A stretch of 5,570 bases of DNA from Verrucomicrobiota bacterium (GTDB lineage Bacteria; Verrucomicrobiota; Verrucomicrobiia; Chthoniobacterales; UBA10450). Below are positions 1-5,570 of the stretch, one piece after another. Position 1 is the stretch's first letter; each line of letters begins with the position of its first letter. The translations under genes were made by a program, and so were the position numbers. The stretch covers positions 1-5,570 of the forward strand of contig QHOF01000151.1 of NCBI GenBank assembly GCA_003219335.1. Reading direction: 5' to 3'. The notes under the pieces are model-generated. The model was given only the letters and a program-made list of their open reading frames with translations, was not told the origin of the DNA and searched no databases.

Positions 1-1698
1 TTGCTGCCGTTTATGGAAGCGGAGAAATCTGCGGGTGCAAAGCCACAGGGTCGCATCGTCATGGCGACCGTGAAAGGTGACGTGCATGATATCGGCAAAA
101 ACATCGTCGGGGTCGTGCTGCAATGTAACAACTACGACGTGGTCGATCTTGGCGTGATGGTGCCTGCCGCGAAGATTTTGGAAACAGCGCGAGAGAAACA
201 AGCCGATGTTATCGGCCTCAGCGGTCTGATTACGCCATCACTGGATGAGATGGTGCATGTGGCGCAGGAAATGGAGCGCGAAGGATTTCGTTTGCCGCTT
301 TTGATTGGCGGCGCAACTACCAGCCGGGCGCACACCGCCGTGAAAATCGCGCCGCACTATCGCGCCAGTACAGTGCACGTGCTTGACGCATCGCGTGCAG
401 TGGGCGTGGTAAATTCCCTGCTCAACGAGGAACTCAAATCCGCGTTTGATAAAAAAACGCGCGAAGACTACGAGCGCCTGCGCCACGAGCACGCAGCAAA
501 AACGCAGGGGAAAAAGTTATTGACGCTCGAAGAAGCGCGCGCAAACCGGCCGCCGATTGATTGGAGCAGCTACGTCCCGCCGAAACCGGAGTTCATCGGA
601 GTGCAGGTGTACGCGACGTCTCCGGGAAGCGCGCCCGTCTCGGGTGCTGGCGAGCGCGTCCCGCGATCGCGAACTTTTCCTGTCACTTCGGAATCTGACC
701 ACGGACAAGGCGTGAAGAAAAGTTCGTTTCGGCGCGACGCCGAAACCAACACGCGAGACGCGTGCGCTACCGAAATCTTTTCGCTACGCACGCTCGTGGA
801 ATACATCGATTGGTCGCCGTTCTTCCATGCGTGGGAATTGCGCGGTCGTTACCCGGCGATTTTCGACGATCCAAAGATTGGCGCACAAGCGCGCGAACTT
901 TTCCATGATGCACGGGAACTTCTGGATCAGATCGTCGCGAAAAATCTTCTGATCCCGCGCGGCGTTCATGCGTTCTGGCCGGCAAACTCCGTTGGCGACG
1001 ATGTTGATGTTTACGCCGATGAAGCGCGCTCGGAAAAAGTCGCGACGTTTTATTTCCTGCGTCAGCAAGTGCAAAAGCCCCCCGGACAATTCAATCACTG
1101 CCTGGCTGATTATATTGCGCCCGAGAGTAGCGCGAGCCTCCGGCTTGCGGATTCTGGAGGCGCAAGCGGGACCCATGCGCTACTTCAGGATTATCTGGGC
1201 GGATTTGCCGTCTCAATCCACGGCGCAGACAAACTTGCAGAAGAATTCAAGCGTCAGCATGACGATTACAGCGCGATCATGGCGAAAGCGCTGGCAGATC
1301 GATTGGCTGAAGCCTTTGCTGAATATCTGCACAAACAGACGCGAATCGCCTGGGGATTCGGGCGCGACGAACAATTGTCCAACGCCGATCTGATCCGCGA
1401 AAAATATCGCGGCATCCGGCCGGCTGCCGGTTATCCCGCCTGTCCCGATCATGCGGAGAAACGAACGTTGTTCGATTTGCTCGATGCTGAGAATAATGCC
1501 GGAATCACACTGACCGAGTCTTTTGCGATGCATCCCGGCGCAAGCGTGAGCGGACTTTATTTTTCCCATCCCGGGGCAAAATATTTCGGCGTCGGTCAGA
1601 TCGGGCGCGATCAGGCGACCGACTACGCGACACGATGCGGCGAATCACTTTCCACCGTCGAAAAACGTCTGGCGCCGAATCTTGCCTACAGCGTCTAA
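1..1698 (+). CDS. metH: Cobalamin-dependent methionine synthase, C-terminal part (5' end outside window)
   Basis: The encoded enzyme transfers a methyl group from 5-methyltetrahydrofolate to homocysteine through methylcobalamin, in the cytoplasm. The visible part starts at the end of the helical cap domain. The B12-binding domain follows, with the DxHxxG signature at residues 27-32 (D27, H29, G32; H29 would be the lower cobalt ligand), then SGLITPS and the GGATTS segment. The reactivation domain follows, with YIDWSPFF near 268-275, RPAAGYPACP at 473-482 (AdoMet-binding type) and ESFAMHPGASVSG near 506-518, ending at a normal C-terminus (LAPNL). Aligning H29 with E. coli His759 implies about 730 residues are missing upstream, including the homocysteine and folate domains, so the leading TTG is an internal codon. 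From H29 on, the protein is about 68 residues longer than E. coli MetH, mostly explained by two insertions near residues 207-257 and 376-394. The frame stays open throughout and the known motifs are intact, so the enzyme is probably functional. Confidence 0.96.
   Translation: MLPFMEAEKSAGAKPQGRIVMATVKGDVHDIGKNIVGVVLQCNNYDVVDLGVMVPAAKILETAREKQADVIGLSGLITPSLDEMVHVAQEMEREGFRLPLLIGGATTSRAHTAVKIAPHYRASTVHVLDASRAVGVVNSLLNEELKSAFDKKTREDYERLRHEHAAKTQGKKLLTLEEARANRPPIDWSSYVPPKPEFIGVQVYATSPGSAPVSGAGERVPRSRTFPVTSESDHGQGVKKSSFRRDAETNTRDACATEIFSLRTLVEYIDWSPFFHAWELRGRYPAIFDDPKIGAQARELFHDARELLDQIVAKNLLIPRGVHAFWPANSVGDDVDVYADEARSEKVATFYFLRQQVQKPPGQFNHCLADYIAPESSASLRLADSGGASGTHALLQDYLGGFAVSIHGADKLAEEFKRQHDDYSAIMAKALADRLAEAFAEYLHKQTRIAWGFGRDEQLSNADLIREKYRGIRPAAGYPACPDHAEKRTLFDLLDAENNAGITLTESFAMHPGASVSGLYFSHPGAKYFGVGQIGRDQATDYATRCGESLSTVEKRLAPNLAYSV
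619..771 (+). repeat. Hairpin-rich palindromic element inserted in frame in metH
   Basis: This stretch encodes about 51 residues with no counterpart in E. coli MetH, placed between the B12 domain and YIDWSPFF of the reactivation domain. It is a chain of inverted repeats: 631-637/641-647 (loop TCT, one G-T pair), 650-658/662-670 (loop TCC, one mismatch), the distant 10-bp pair CGAACTTTTC 670-679 / GAAAAGTTCG 717-726, then 726-734/738-746 (loop CGA) and CACGCG-AGA-CGCGTG 750-764. The last hairpin is followed by CTAC at 767-770. The two outer hairpins share the core CGTCTCG on opposite strands, as in an inverted pair of REP-like units. The left edge is approximate, as I see no GTAG there. The frame stays open, much as in the Rickettsia palindromic elements. 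Identity as a mobile repeat is inferred from structure and needs genome-wide copies to confirm. Confidence 0.72.
1127..1183 (+). repeat. Small GTAG...CTAC-bounded palindromic element inserted in frame in metH
   Basis: The 57-bp segment starts with GTAGCGC (1127-1133) and ends with its exact inverse GCGCTAC (1177-1183). GTAG is followed directly by an 8-bp hairpin, 1131-1138/1142-1149 with loop TCC and one G-T pair. A shorter stem (1160-1164/1176-1180) precedes the final CTAC. The length is exactly 19 codons, and removing it leaves APE-I-QDYLGGFAV, which matches the normal MetH pattern of AP followed shortly by DYIGAFAV in E. coli. GTAG next to a hairpin, mirrored by hairpin and CTAC, is the layout of paired REP sequences. 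It shares the GCGCTAC end with the larger element at 619-771. An alternative is that this is simply a lineage-specific loop with chance symmetry. Confidence 0.62.
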
Positions 1699-1755
1699 TG
1701 AGTTCCCAGCAACGCATTCGAAAACTACTGGGATGCGCAAGCTGCCGAATCGTGG

Positions 1756-1762
1756 TAATAAT
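1756..1762 (+). promoter_or_regulatory. Possible -10 element of the tRNA-Pro promoter
   Basis: TAATAAT lies 11 nt before the first base of the tRNA and resembles a sigma-70 -10 box, in an otherwise GC-richer gap after metH. No convincing -35 hexamer is visible at the right distance (around 1733-1738), so this is a weak call based on position and AT content. Confidence 0.35.
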
Positions 1763-1773
1763 TTTGCTCGATT

Positions 1774-1848
<75 letters not shown>

Positions 1849-1851
1849 ATA

Positions 1852-1867
1852 CACCATTGCAATGGTG
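1852..1867. repeat. Perfect 16-bp palindrome just after tRNA-Pro
   Basis: CACCATTGCAATGGTG is fully self-complementary and starts 4 nt after the tRNA discriminator base. As RNA it could form a six-pair stem with loop TGCA, but no T-run follows, so it is a poor intrinsic terminator. As DNA it has the symmetry of a dimeric repressor operator. It contains the ATG at 1862, which is therefore an unlikely start for the downstream gene. Its role is unknown. Confidence 0.5.
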
Positions 1868-1879
1868 CATTATGTTCGG

Positions 1880-2458
1880 ATGAAAATTTTGGGAATGCGA
1901 ATCTACGGGTTAACCATCTCAGGCGCGTTGATGATTGCCGCGTTGGTGGTGCATGGACAGGACGCCGCGCCACCCTCGGTGGATCTTTTTTCAGAGCAAC
2001 AGCAGCCGGAAGCCGCTGTGACGCCTTCTCCTGAGCCCAATGGCCCCGAGTTGCCGGAGTTAAAGCAACTTGACGAGACTTTTAAGCCGAAGTCACTGGG
2101 CAAGGACGCCGATGCATCCAGAGTGCATATCGAATGGCGGCAACTGAAAAACCGGACGGTCAACGATCCAGATGTGCAGGCGGCAAAGGCCTACGCTCAG
2201 GCTGCCCGGACGGATTTGGAAAAACGCTACCGCCTCCGGAATTACTACGACATTTATTATCAACGGATGGCTGCTTTGGCTACGACTCCGGAACTGAAAC
2301 TGGCGTTGGAGGCGCTCAAGGCTTCCCATGAGGGCGCGCTGGCTCAACCGCGAGTACGACCGACACCGGATACCTCGCCGCCGACGCCGACGCCAACGGG
2401 CACGCCTGCGCCAAAGAAACCCGGGCACAAGCACAAAAAACAGAAATTCAAAAACTAA
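1880..2458 (+). CDS. Small exported proline-rich protein of unknown function
   Basis: The predicted protein has 192 residues and I do not recognise a named family. Residues 1-28 look like a signal peptide: a short basic start (MKILGMRIYG), then a hydrophobic stretch about 11-24 and a cleavage-type region near HGQDA. Residues 30-65 are rich in Pro, Glu and Gln. Residues 80-155 form a charged, probably helical core containing WRQLKNRTVNDPDVQ and the Tyr- and Arg-rich RLRNYYDIYYQRM. The tail 157-192 is Pro/Thr-rich and ends in a strongly basic run (KKPGHKHKKQKFKN). It probably acts in the periplasm. The open frame extends upstream into the tRNA, so the start must lie later. I chose ATG 1880 because it gives a clean signal peptide; ATG 1895 is equally possible and 1862 lies in the palindrome. 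No clear Shine-Dalgarno is visible. It may share a transcript with the tRNA-Pro. Confidence 0.8.
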   Translation: MKILGMRIYGLTISGALMIAALVVHGQDAAPPSVDLFSEQQQPEAAVTPSPEPNGPELPELKQLDETFKPKSLGKDADASRVHIEWRQLKNRTVNDPDVQAAKAYAQAARTDLEKRYRLRNYYDIYYQRMAALATTPELKLALEALKASHEGALAQPRVRPTPDTSPPTPTPTGTPAPKKPGHKHKKQKFKN

Positions 2459-2518
2459 CGGCCGCGTTGTCTTGCCAGTCCCATCCGGATGCGGTATTCC
2501 TAAACACATCCTGTTTGC

Positions 2519-2593
2519 GGCGCGTTCGTCTAGTGGTTAGGACACAGCCCTCTCAAGGCTGGTGCACGGGTTCGACTCCCGTACGCGCTGCCA
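2519..2593 (+). tRNA. tRNA-Glu (anticodon CTC), CCA encoded
   Basis: The acceptor stem is GGCGCGT 2519-2525 with ACGCGCT 2583-2589, which puts a G-U wobble at the first pair. The anticodon stem is CAGCC 2545-2549 with GGCTG 2557-2561, around the loop CTCTCAA, giving anticodon CTC at 2552-2554. The T stem is ACGGG 2566-2570 with CCCGT 2578-2582. The TTCGTCTAG...AGGACAC segment is typical of bacterial tRNA-Glu. The discriminator is G2590 and CCA is encoded at 2591-2593, unlike the tRNA-Pro nearby. The next gene starts 16 nt further on, so the two are probably on one transcript. Confidence 0.97.
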
Positions 2594-2609
2594 ATCCCGA
2601 CGACTAGTG

Positions 2610-3323
2610 ATGCGTTGCTGTTCAATTGCCAGCGTCCTCGCAGTATGTTGCCTCTTCGGAAACGGGTGCTCGGAAGGGGTCAGCCGGGCAACAGTGGCGA
2701 CTGTTTTCTTTGTCAAAGGCAACGTCGCTTTCGGAAGCGCGGAACGAAATCGTTTCCAGCCGGTCACACTCCAAAGCAGAATTCATGACGGCAACACTGT
2801 GCATTCACTGAATGGCGCATCGATCAATCTGGCGTTCGTTCCTGGCGCTTTCGCGCGAATATTCGGAGATTCGGAAATCAAAGTTGAAGAGCTTCGGATG
2901 ACAAAGGACGGCAATCAGACCGCCGGCGGCATGCGCGACCGATCTGCACGGATACGATTGATCCGGGGAAAAATCATTGTCCTGCTCAACCGGAGTTACA
3001 CGAGCAAGTCGCAATTTGCCATCACGACGCGTCAGGTAACGGTCAACCCTGATTCGGATTGTTTATTTTGCCTTTGGACTGACGGCGCGACCACGCGGGT
3101 CACGTGCGCGCGAGGGGAAGTCACCGCGCCCGCCGACACGCAGGCGCCGGCTGCCATCACTGCCGGTTACTTCCAGCATTGGCCAAGACCGAGCAAAGAG
3201 CCGCTTGCCGCAGCTCGTGATGCTGCGGCGCAAGCCGATGTCATGGAGTCGCTCGAAGCCGGAGAGGAACTGCTGGATCAGGCGGCTGGCTGGGAAAATC
3301 GTCGCCCGCAACAAGTGCTGTAG
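2610..3323 (+). CDS. FecR-domain protein, probable lipoprotein
   Basis: The predicted protein has 237 residues. The start MRCCSIASVLAVCCLFGNGC is a hydrophobic export signal ending at Cys20. The box GNGC is not a canonical lipobox, so lipid anchoring is likely but not certain. Residues about 29-172 follow the FecR pattern: VKGNVAFG, then a region ending in IHDGNTVHSLNGASINLAF, a FGDSEIKVEELRM strand, an RLIRGKIIVLLNRS segment, and a final CARGEVTA strand. The usual GT.F motif is replaced by NPDSDCLFCLW. The tail 195-237 is Ala/Glu-rich and helical. FecR domains act in periplasmic signalling or envelope structures; no sigma factor or TonB receptor is nearby, so iron signalling is not supported. 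ATG 2610 is the only sensible start, because upstream codons lie in the tRNA-Glu. No ribosome-binding site is visible. The TAG stop is part of the repeat at 3317-3396. Confidence 0.83.
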   Translation: MRCCSIASVLAVCCLFGNGCSEGVSRATVATVFFVKGNVAFGSAERNRFQPVTLQSRIHDGNTVHSLNGASINLAFVPGAFARIFGDSEIKVEELRMTKDGNQTAGGMRDRSARIRLIRGKIIVLLNRSYTSKSQFAITTRQVTVNPDSDCLFCLWTDGATTRVTCARGEVTAPADTQAPAAITAGYFQHWPRPSKEPLAAARDAAAQADVMESLEAGEELLDQAAGWENRRPQQVL

Positions 3324-3396
3324 TGTCCGCTGTCTTCAGCGGATTTTCCCTCACTGCACCAGCGCCCGGTGCGCTGAGGACAGCGCACGCTACAGC
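3317..3396. repeat. GTAG...CTAC-bounded inverted hairpin pair (REP/BIME-like)
   Basis: The ends are the perfect 7-bp inverted repeat GCTGTAG 3317-3323 and CTACAGC 3390-3396. Inside, GTAG is followed closely by hairpin TCCGCTG 3326-3332 / CAGCGGA 3337-3343 (loop TCTT). On the right, hairpin GTGCGCTG 3369-3376 / CAGCGCAC 3381-3388 (loop AGGA) is followed by CTAC at 3390-3393. The two hairpins are near mirror images, with loop-side core CTGTC on opposite strands. This is the layout of two inverted REP units, of the type mobilised by RAYT transposases that recognise GTAG beside a hairpin. It sits between two convergent genes, a common REP location, and overlaps the last codons of the FecR-like gene. 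Confidence 0.75.
3326..3347 (+). terminator. Possible intrinsic terminator of the FecR-like gene
   Basis: A 7-bp GC-rich stem (3326-3332/3337-3343) with loop TCTT is followed directly by TTTT at 3344-3347 and lies 2 nt after the TAG stop. The T-run is short, so termination may be partial. The structure is the left hairpin of the repeat at 3317-3396, so the element may double as a terminator. For the opposite-strand gene the other hairpin has no T-run. Confidence 0.45.
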
Positions 3397-3426
3397 CAAA
3401 AATCCGGCACATTTGTCCATCGATGC

Positions 3427-4539
3427 TCAGCCAAAAAGGCACAGTTGCGTTGTCGATCTGCGAAATGATTCGCAAGATAATTTTGGCCGCTGGCCAATTC
3501 CGACACGATGACAACTCACCTTGAATAGCGACGCGATCTGCTCTGCGAAAAAGCCTTCGCCAGTCATGCGCGTGTGCCACTGAGAATTGTTGAGCCGGTT
3601 GCCTCGAATAGCTCGAATGCGCCCTAGCACCTTCTCTTTGCGTTCCGGAAAATGTTCATCGAGCCAGCGTTCAAACAACGGCGCAACCGCCCAGGGCAGG
3701 CGAATGATCGTGTAACCGGCAAATTGTGCGCCGGCTTTTGCGCAGGCTTCCAAAATTTTCGGAACCTCGTGGTCGGTTAGCCCGGGAATAATCGGCGCAA
3801 CCATGACGCCCGCCGCGATATTCGCCGCGCGAAGTTGCCGGATTGCATCGAGACGGCTTTGAGGAGACGTAGTCCGTGGCTCCAGCACCCGTTGCAAGCT
3901 TGGATCGAGCGAGGTGACCGAGATGTTTACCGCCGCCGCATTGCACACCGCAAGATCGCGCAAGAGATCGATGTCACGCGTAACGAGATGGTTCTTGGTA
4001 ATGATCGCTACTGGATTTCGAAATTCGACGAGCACTTCGAGACAGCCACGCGTGATCTGCAGTTTTCGCTCAATCGGCTGATATGGATCGGTGACGCCGC
4101 TCATCACGAGGGTCTGCGGCTGCCAGCGCGGCGATTCCAACTCCGCGCGCAGTAGCTCCGGCGCATTGGTTTTCACCATGATCTTACTCTCGAAATCGAG
4201 GCCGGCCGAAAACCCGAGGTATTCGTGTGTCGGGCGCGCGTAACAATAGATGCAGCCGTGCTCGCACCCGCGATAGGGATTGAGGCTTGTCTCGAAACCG
4301 ACATCGGGGCTGCTGTTTCGAGTGATGACCGATTTGGTTCCGTCGCGAAAATACTGCGTGGCGCGGCGCTGCTGCTCCTCGGCACAAACATCACCATCTA
4401 CAACATTTATGTCGGTCAGATCCAGATGCAGTTTCTCGAATCGGTTTGCCGGGCTCCATGAAGCGCCGCGCCCGCGGAGAGGCGCGTAGCTCTGCGGCAT
4501 CTCTTGAATCACAGGCCGGAATTTCTTTTTTGCCGGCAT
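3427..4539 (-). CDS. PA0069-family / SplB-like radical SAM protein
   Basis: The protein has 370 residues, a normal length for the family. The radical SAM cluster motif CX3CX2C is at Cys92, Cys96 and Cys99 within RGCEHGCIYCYARPTHEYLG, so the protein should bind a 4Fe-4S cluster and cleave S-adenosylmethionine. Other family landmarks are GRGASWSPANRFE at 23-35, TSLNPYRGC before the cluster, SGVTDPYQPIE near 147-157, EPRTTSPQSRLDAIRQL at 220-236 and APIIPGLTDHE at 248-258. The C-terminus ends in QLCLF plus Gly, close to the QLSLF-type ends I associate with this family. The substrate is not established; resemblance to spore photoproduct lyase is at fold level and does not prove DNA repair. ATG 4539 gives a basic start (MPAKKKF); no strong Shine-Dalgarno precedes it. 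The gene is convergent with the FecR-like gene and divergent from the sulfotransferase remnant. Confidence 0.93.
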   Translation of the reverse strand: MPAKKKFRPVIQEMPQSYAPLRGRGASWSPANRFEKLHLDLTDINVVDGDVCAEEQQRRATQYFRDGTKSVITRNSSPDVGFETSLNPYRGCEHGCIYCYARPTHEYLGFSAGLDFESKIMVKTNAPELLRAELESPRWQPQTLVMSGVTDPYQPIERKLQITRGCLEVLVEFRNPVAIITKNHLVTRDIDLLRDLAVCNAAAVNISVTSLDPSLQRVLEPRTTSPQSRLDAIRQLRAANIAAGVMVAPIIPGLTDHEVPKILEACAKAGAQFAGYTIIRLPWAVAPLFERWLDEHFPERKEKVLGRIRAIRGNRLNNSQWHTRMTGEGFFAEQIASLFKVSCHRVGIGQRPKLSCESFRRSTTQLCLFG

Positions 4540-4760
4540 CCGACAAGTTCACATGAACATATCACGATGTCGAGGAAATCTTTCCGCACTGGCGTCGCAT
4601 GGATTGCGAGCGATGATAATGGCACATGAACACGATTGACCGCCCAGGATAGATTTTCTCAGAGTGGGCTGGTCCCCGGCCGGCATCCGCCAGCCAGCAG
4701 CCTTGACATGGCAGGCCTCCTCTCGAACGTGCTAACCACTTTCAGCAGACGAGCTTTCTT
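4540..4760. other. Divergent intergenic region with direct repeat
   Basis: No coding potential I trust is present in these 221 nt; an open frame starting at 4636 overlaps the sulfotransferase out of frame and looks like a shadow. Promoters for both flanking genes should lie here. Visible elements are the direct repeat CACATGAACA at 4550-4559 and 4623-4632, each followed within a few bases by CACGAT or CGAT, a possible -35 TTGACA at 4703-4708 without a convincing -10, and an inverted repeat GGCTGG 4667-4672 / CCAGCC 4690-4695. None can be assigned a function from sequence alone. Confidence 0.4.
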
Positions 4761-5536
4761 GTGTTGTTTAAACCCAAACACCCACCGGCTGCGAAATTGG
4801 ATTTCATTATCGCTGGCGCGCAAAAGGCCGGCACCACTGCGCTGTCGGATCTCCTCGAGAGCCATCCGAAAATCAGGATGCCGCACAAAGACGAGTTGCA
4901 CCGCACAATCCAGCCAGCCCGCCATTTTTTTGATGACGAAGATCGATTCGCACAACCCGAGATCGATTACGCGCCGCTGCACAGGGGCTGCACGCGGAAG
5001 GACGCATCGACCCAATTTACATCTACTGGAGATCCGCGGTGGAACGAATTTGGAACTACGACAACAAGATCAAGCTGTTGGTTCTTCTGCGAAATCCGGC
5101 GGACCGCGCATTCTCTCACTGGAACATGCAGCGAGATCGCGGCCTGGAGAACCTCGATTTTCTCGCAGCAGTAGAAGCGGAAAAGAAACGCGCCCGGAAA
5201 ACCGAGCCTCTCCAACTGCGCAAATTCTCTTACGTGGATCGCGGATTTTACGCTGAACAAATGAAGCGCGTGTTCCGATACTTTCCCCGCGAGCAGGTTC
5301 ACGTCATCAAGTTTGAGAATTTTCGCCGTAACGCGCGCGAAACGTTTGATGATGTCTGTCATTTCCTTGGCGTCGAGCCGCTGAAAAAATTAAGAAATGC
5401 CGAAACCGGTTCGACGCCATATGCGCGCAAAATGAGCCCGAACGAAAGGCAATATCTTGTTGATCTTTACAGGAGCGACATCGATCGCCTCGAAAAACTT
5501 CTCCGCTGGGATTGCTCTGATTGGAAACAAGCGTGA
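4761..5536 (+). pseudogene. Sulfotransferase gene with a frameshift
   Basis: Two overlapping frames together make one PAPS-dependent sulfotransferase. The first part (from GTG 4761) has the 5'-phosphosulfate loop GAQKAGTT at residues 19-26, then HFFDDEDRF and IDYAPLHR. After about 4983 the homology moves to another frame, giving GRIDPIYIYWRSAVERIW and then VLLRNPADRAFSHWNM, the 3'-phosphate-binding Arg/Ser region. It runs on through a normal C-terminal half (YFPREQVHVIKFENF, FLGVEPL) to TGA 5534-5536. One extra G in the run GGGG 4984-4987 would restore a single frame of about 258 residues, slightly short of the roughly 280-300 usual for this type. Such enzymes sulfate polysaccharide, lipid or peptide acceptors; the acceptor here is unknown. 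A seven-residue segment (RTIQPAR, 48-54) between LH and HFF also looks extra. It is either a recent pseudogene or a base error in the assembly. No in-frame ATG start exists downstream of the stop at 4704. Confidence 0.82.
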
Positions 5537-5550
5537 TACCCGGCCGGCTT

Positions 5551-5565
5551 GCTCAGCACGTGAGC
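5551..5565. other. Short inverted repeat after the sulfotransferase
   Basis: GCTCA 5551-5555 and TGAGC 5561-5565 could form a 5-bp hairpin 14 nt after the TGA stop. The window ends five bases later, so a T-run cannot be assessed. It may be part of a terminator or chance. Confidence 0.2.
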
Positions 5566-5570
5566 GATGG

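Noticed and set aside
968..1393. Plus-strand 141-codon frame inside metH
   Set aside because: It is an alternative frame of a well-supported gene with Arg/Lys-rich, low-information composition.
784..1569. Antisense open frames opposite metH (784-1176 and 1213-1569, minus strand)
   Set aside because: They lie opposite strongly conserved MetH coding sequence, show no recognisable domains, and are expected by chance in GC-rich coding DNA.
1704..1733. Inverted repeat TCCCAG/CTGGGA after metH as a terminator
   Set aside because: The 6-bp stem has an 18-nt loop and no T-run, so it is too weak to call.
2382..2412. Short repeats coding Pro-Thr in the secreted protein tail
   Set aside because: This is simple Pro/Thr-rich coding sequence with no array structure of spacers and repeats, so it is not a CRISPR or a tandem repeat locus.
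4703..4736. TTGACA at 4703-4708 as a promoter for the sulfotransferase
   Set aside because: The hexamer matches a -35 box but no plausible -10 lies 16-18 nt downstream, so it is only mentioned within the intergenic entry.
4636..5256. A 206-codon plus-strand frame overlapping the sulfotransferase
   Set aside because: It reads the sulfotransferase DNA in the wrong frame, with no motifs, while the other two frames together give clear sulfotransferase homology.

Overview
The window is a moderately GC-rich chromosomal stretch of ordinary bacterial housekeeping and accessory genes. The protein flavour suggests an environmental Verrucomicrobiota bacterium, perhaps of the Chthoniobacterales type: small exported proteins rich in proline and alanine, a FecR-like lipoprotein, a PA0069-type radical SAM protein, and hairpin-rich repeats inserted into genes. 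This placement is an inference from pattern and memory, not from a search.

Layout from left to right. Positions 1-1698 (+) are the C-terminal part of cobalamin-dependent methionine synthase (MetH). The gene begins outside the window and carries two in-frame hairpin-rich insertions (about 619-771 and 1127-1183). A tRNA-Pro(TGG) at 1774-1847 (+) is followed at once by a perfect 16-bp palindrome and a small exported proline-rich protein of unknown function (1880-2458, +). A tRNA-Glu(CTC) at 2519-2593 (+) is followed after only 16 nt by a lipoprotein-like FecR-domain protein (2610-3323, +). A third hairpin element (3317-3396) overlaps the end of that gene and supplies its TAG stop. It fills most of the gap to the convergent radical SAM gene (3427-4539, -). 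A 221-nt divergent intergenic region (4540-4760) leads to a frameshifted sulfotransferase gene (4761-5536, +).

The genes do not form one pathway. MetH and the radical SAM protein are unrelated cytoplasmic enzymes, the two secreted or lipid-anchored proteins each follow a tRNA, and the sulfotransferase looks broken or mis-assembled. The strongest unexplained signal is the set of three compact hairpin elements. Two are bounded by GTAG on the left and CTAC on the right, and the third ends in hairpin plus CTAC. This is the arrangement of paired, inverted REP sequences mobilised by RAYT-type (TnpA-REP) transposases. Two of the three lie inside metH without breaking its frame, and the third forms the end of a neighbouring gene. 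No transposase is present in the window, and I see no defence, CRISPR or phage system.
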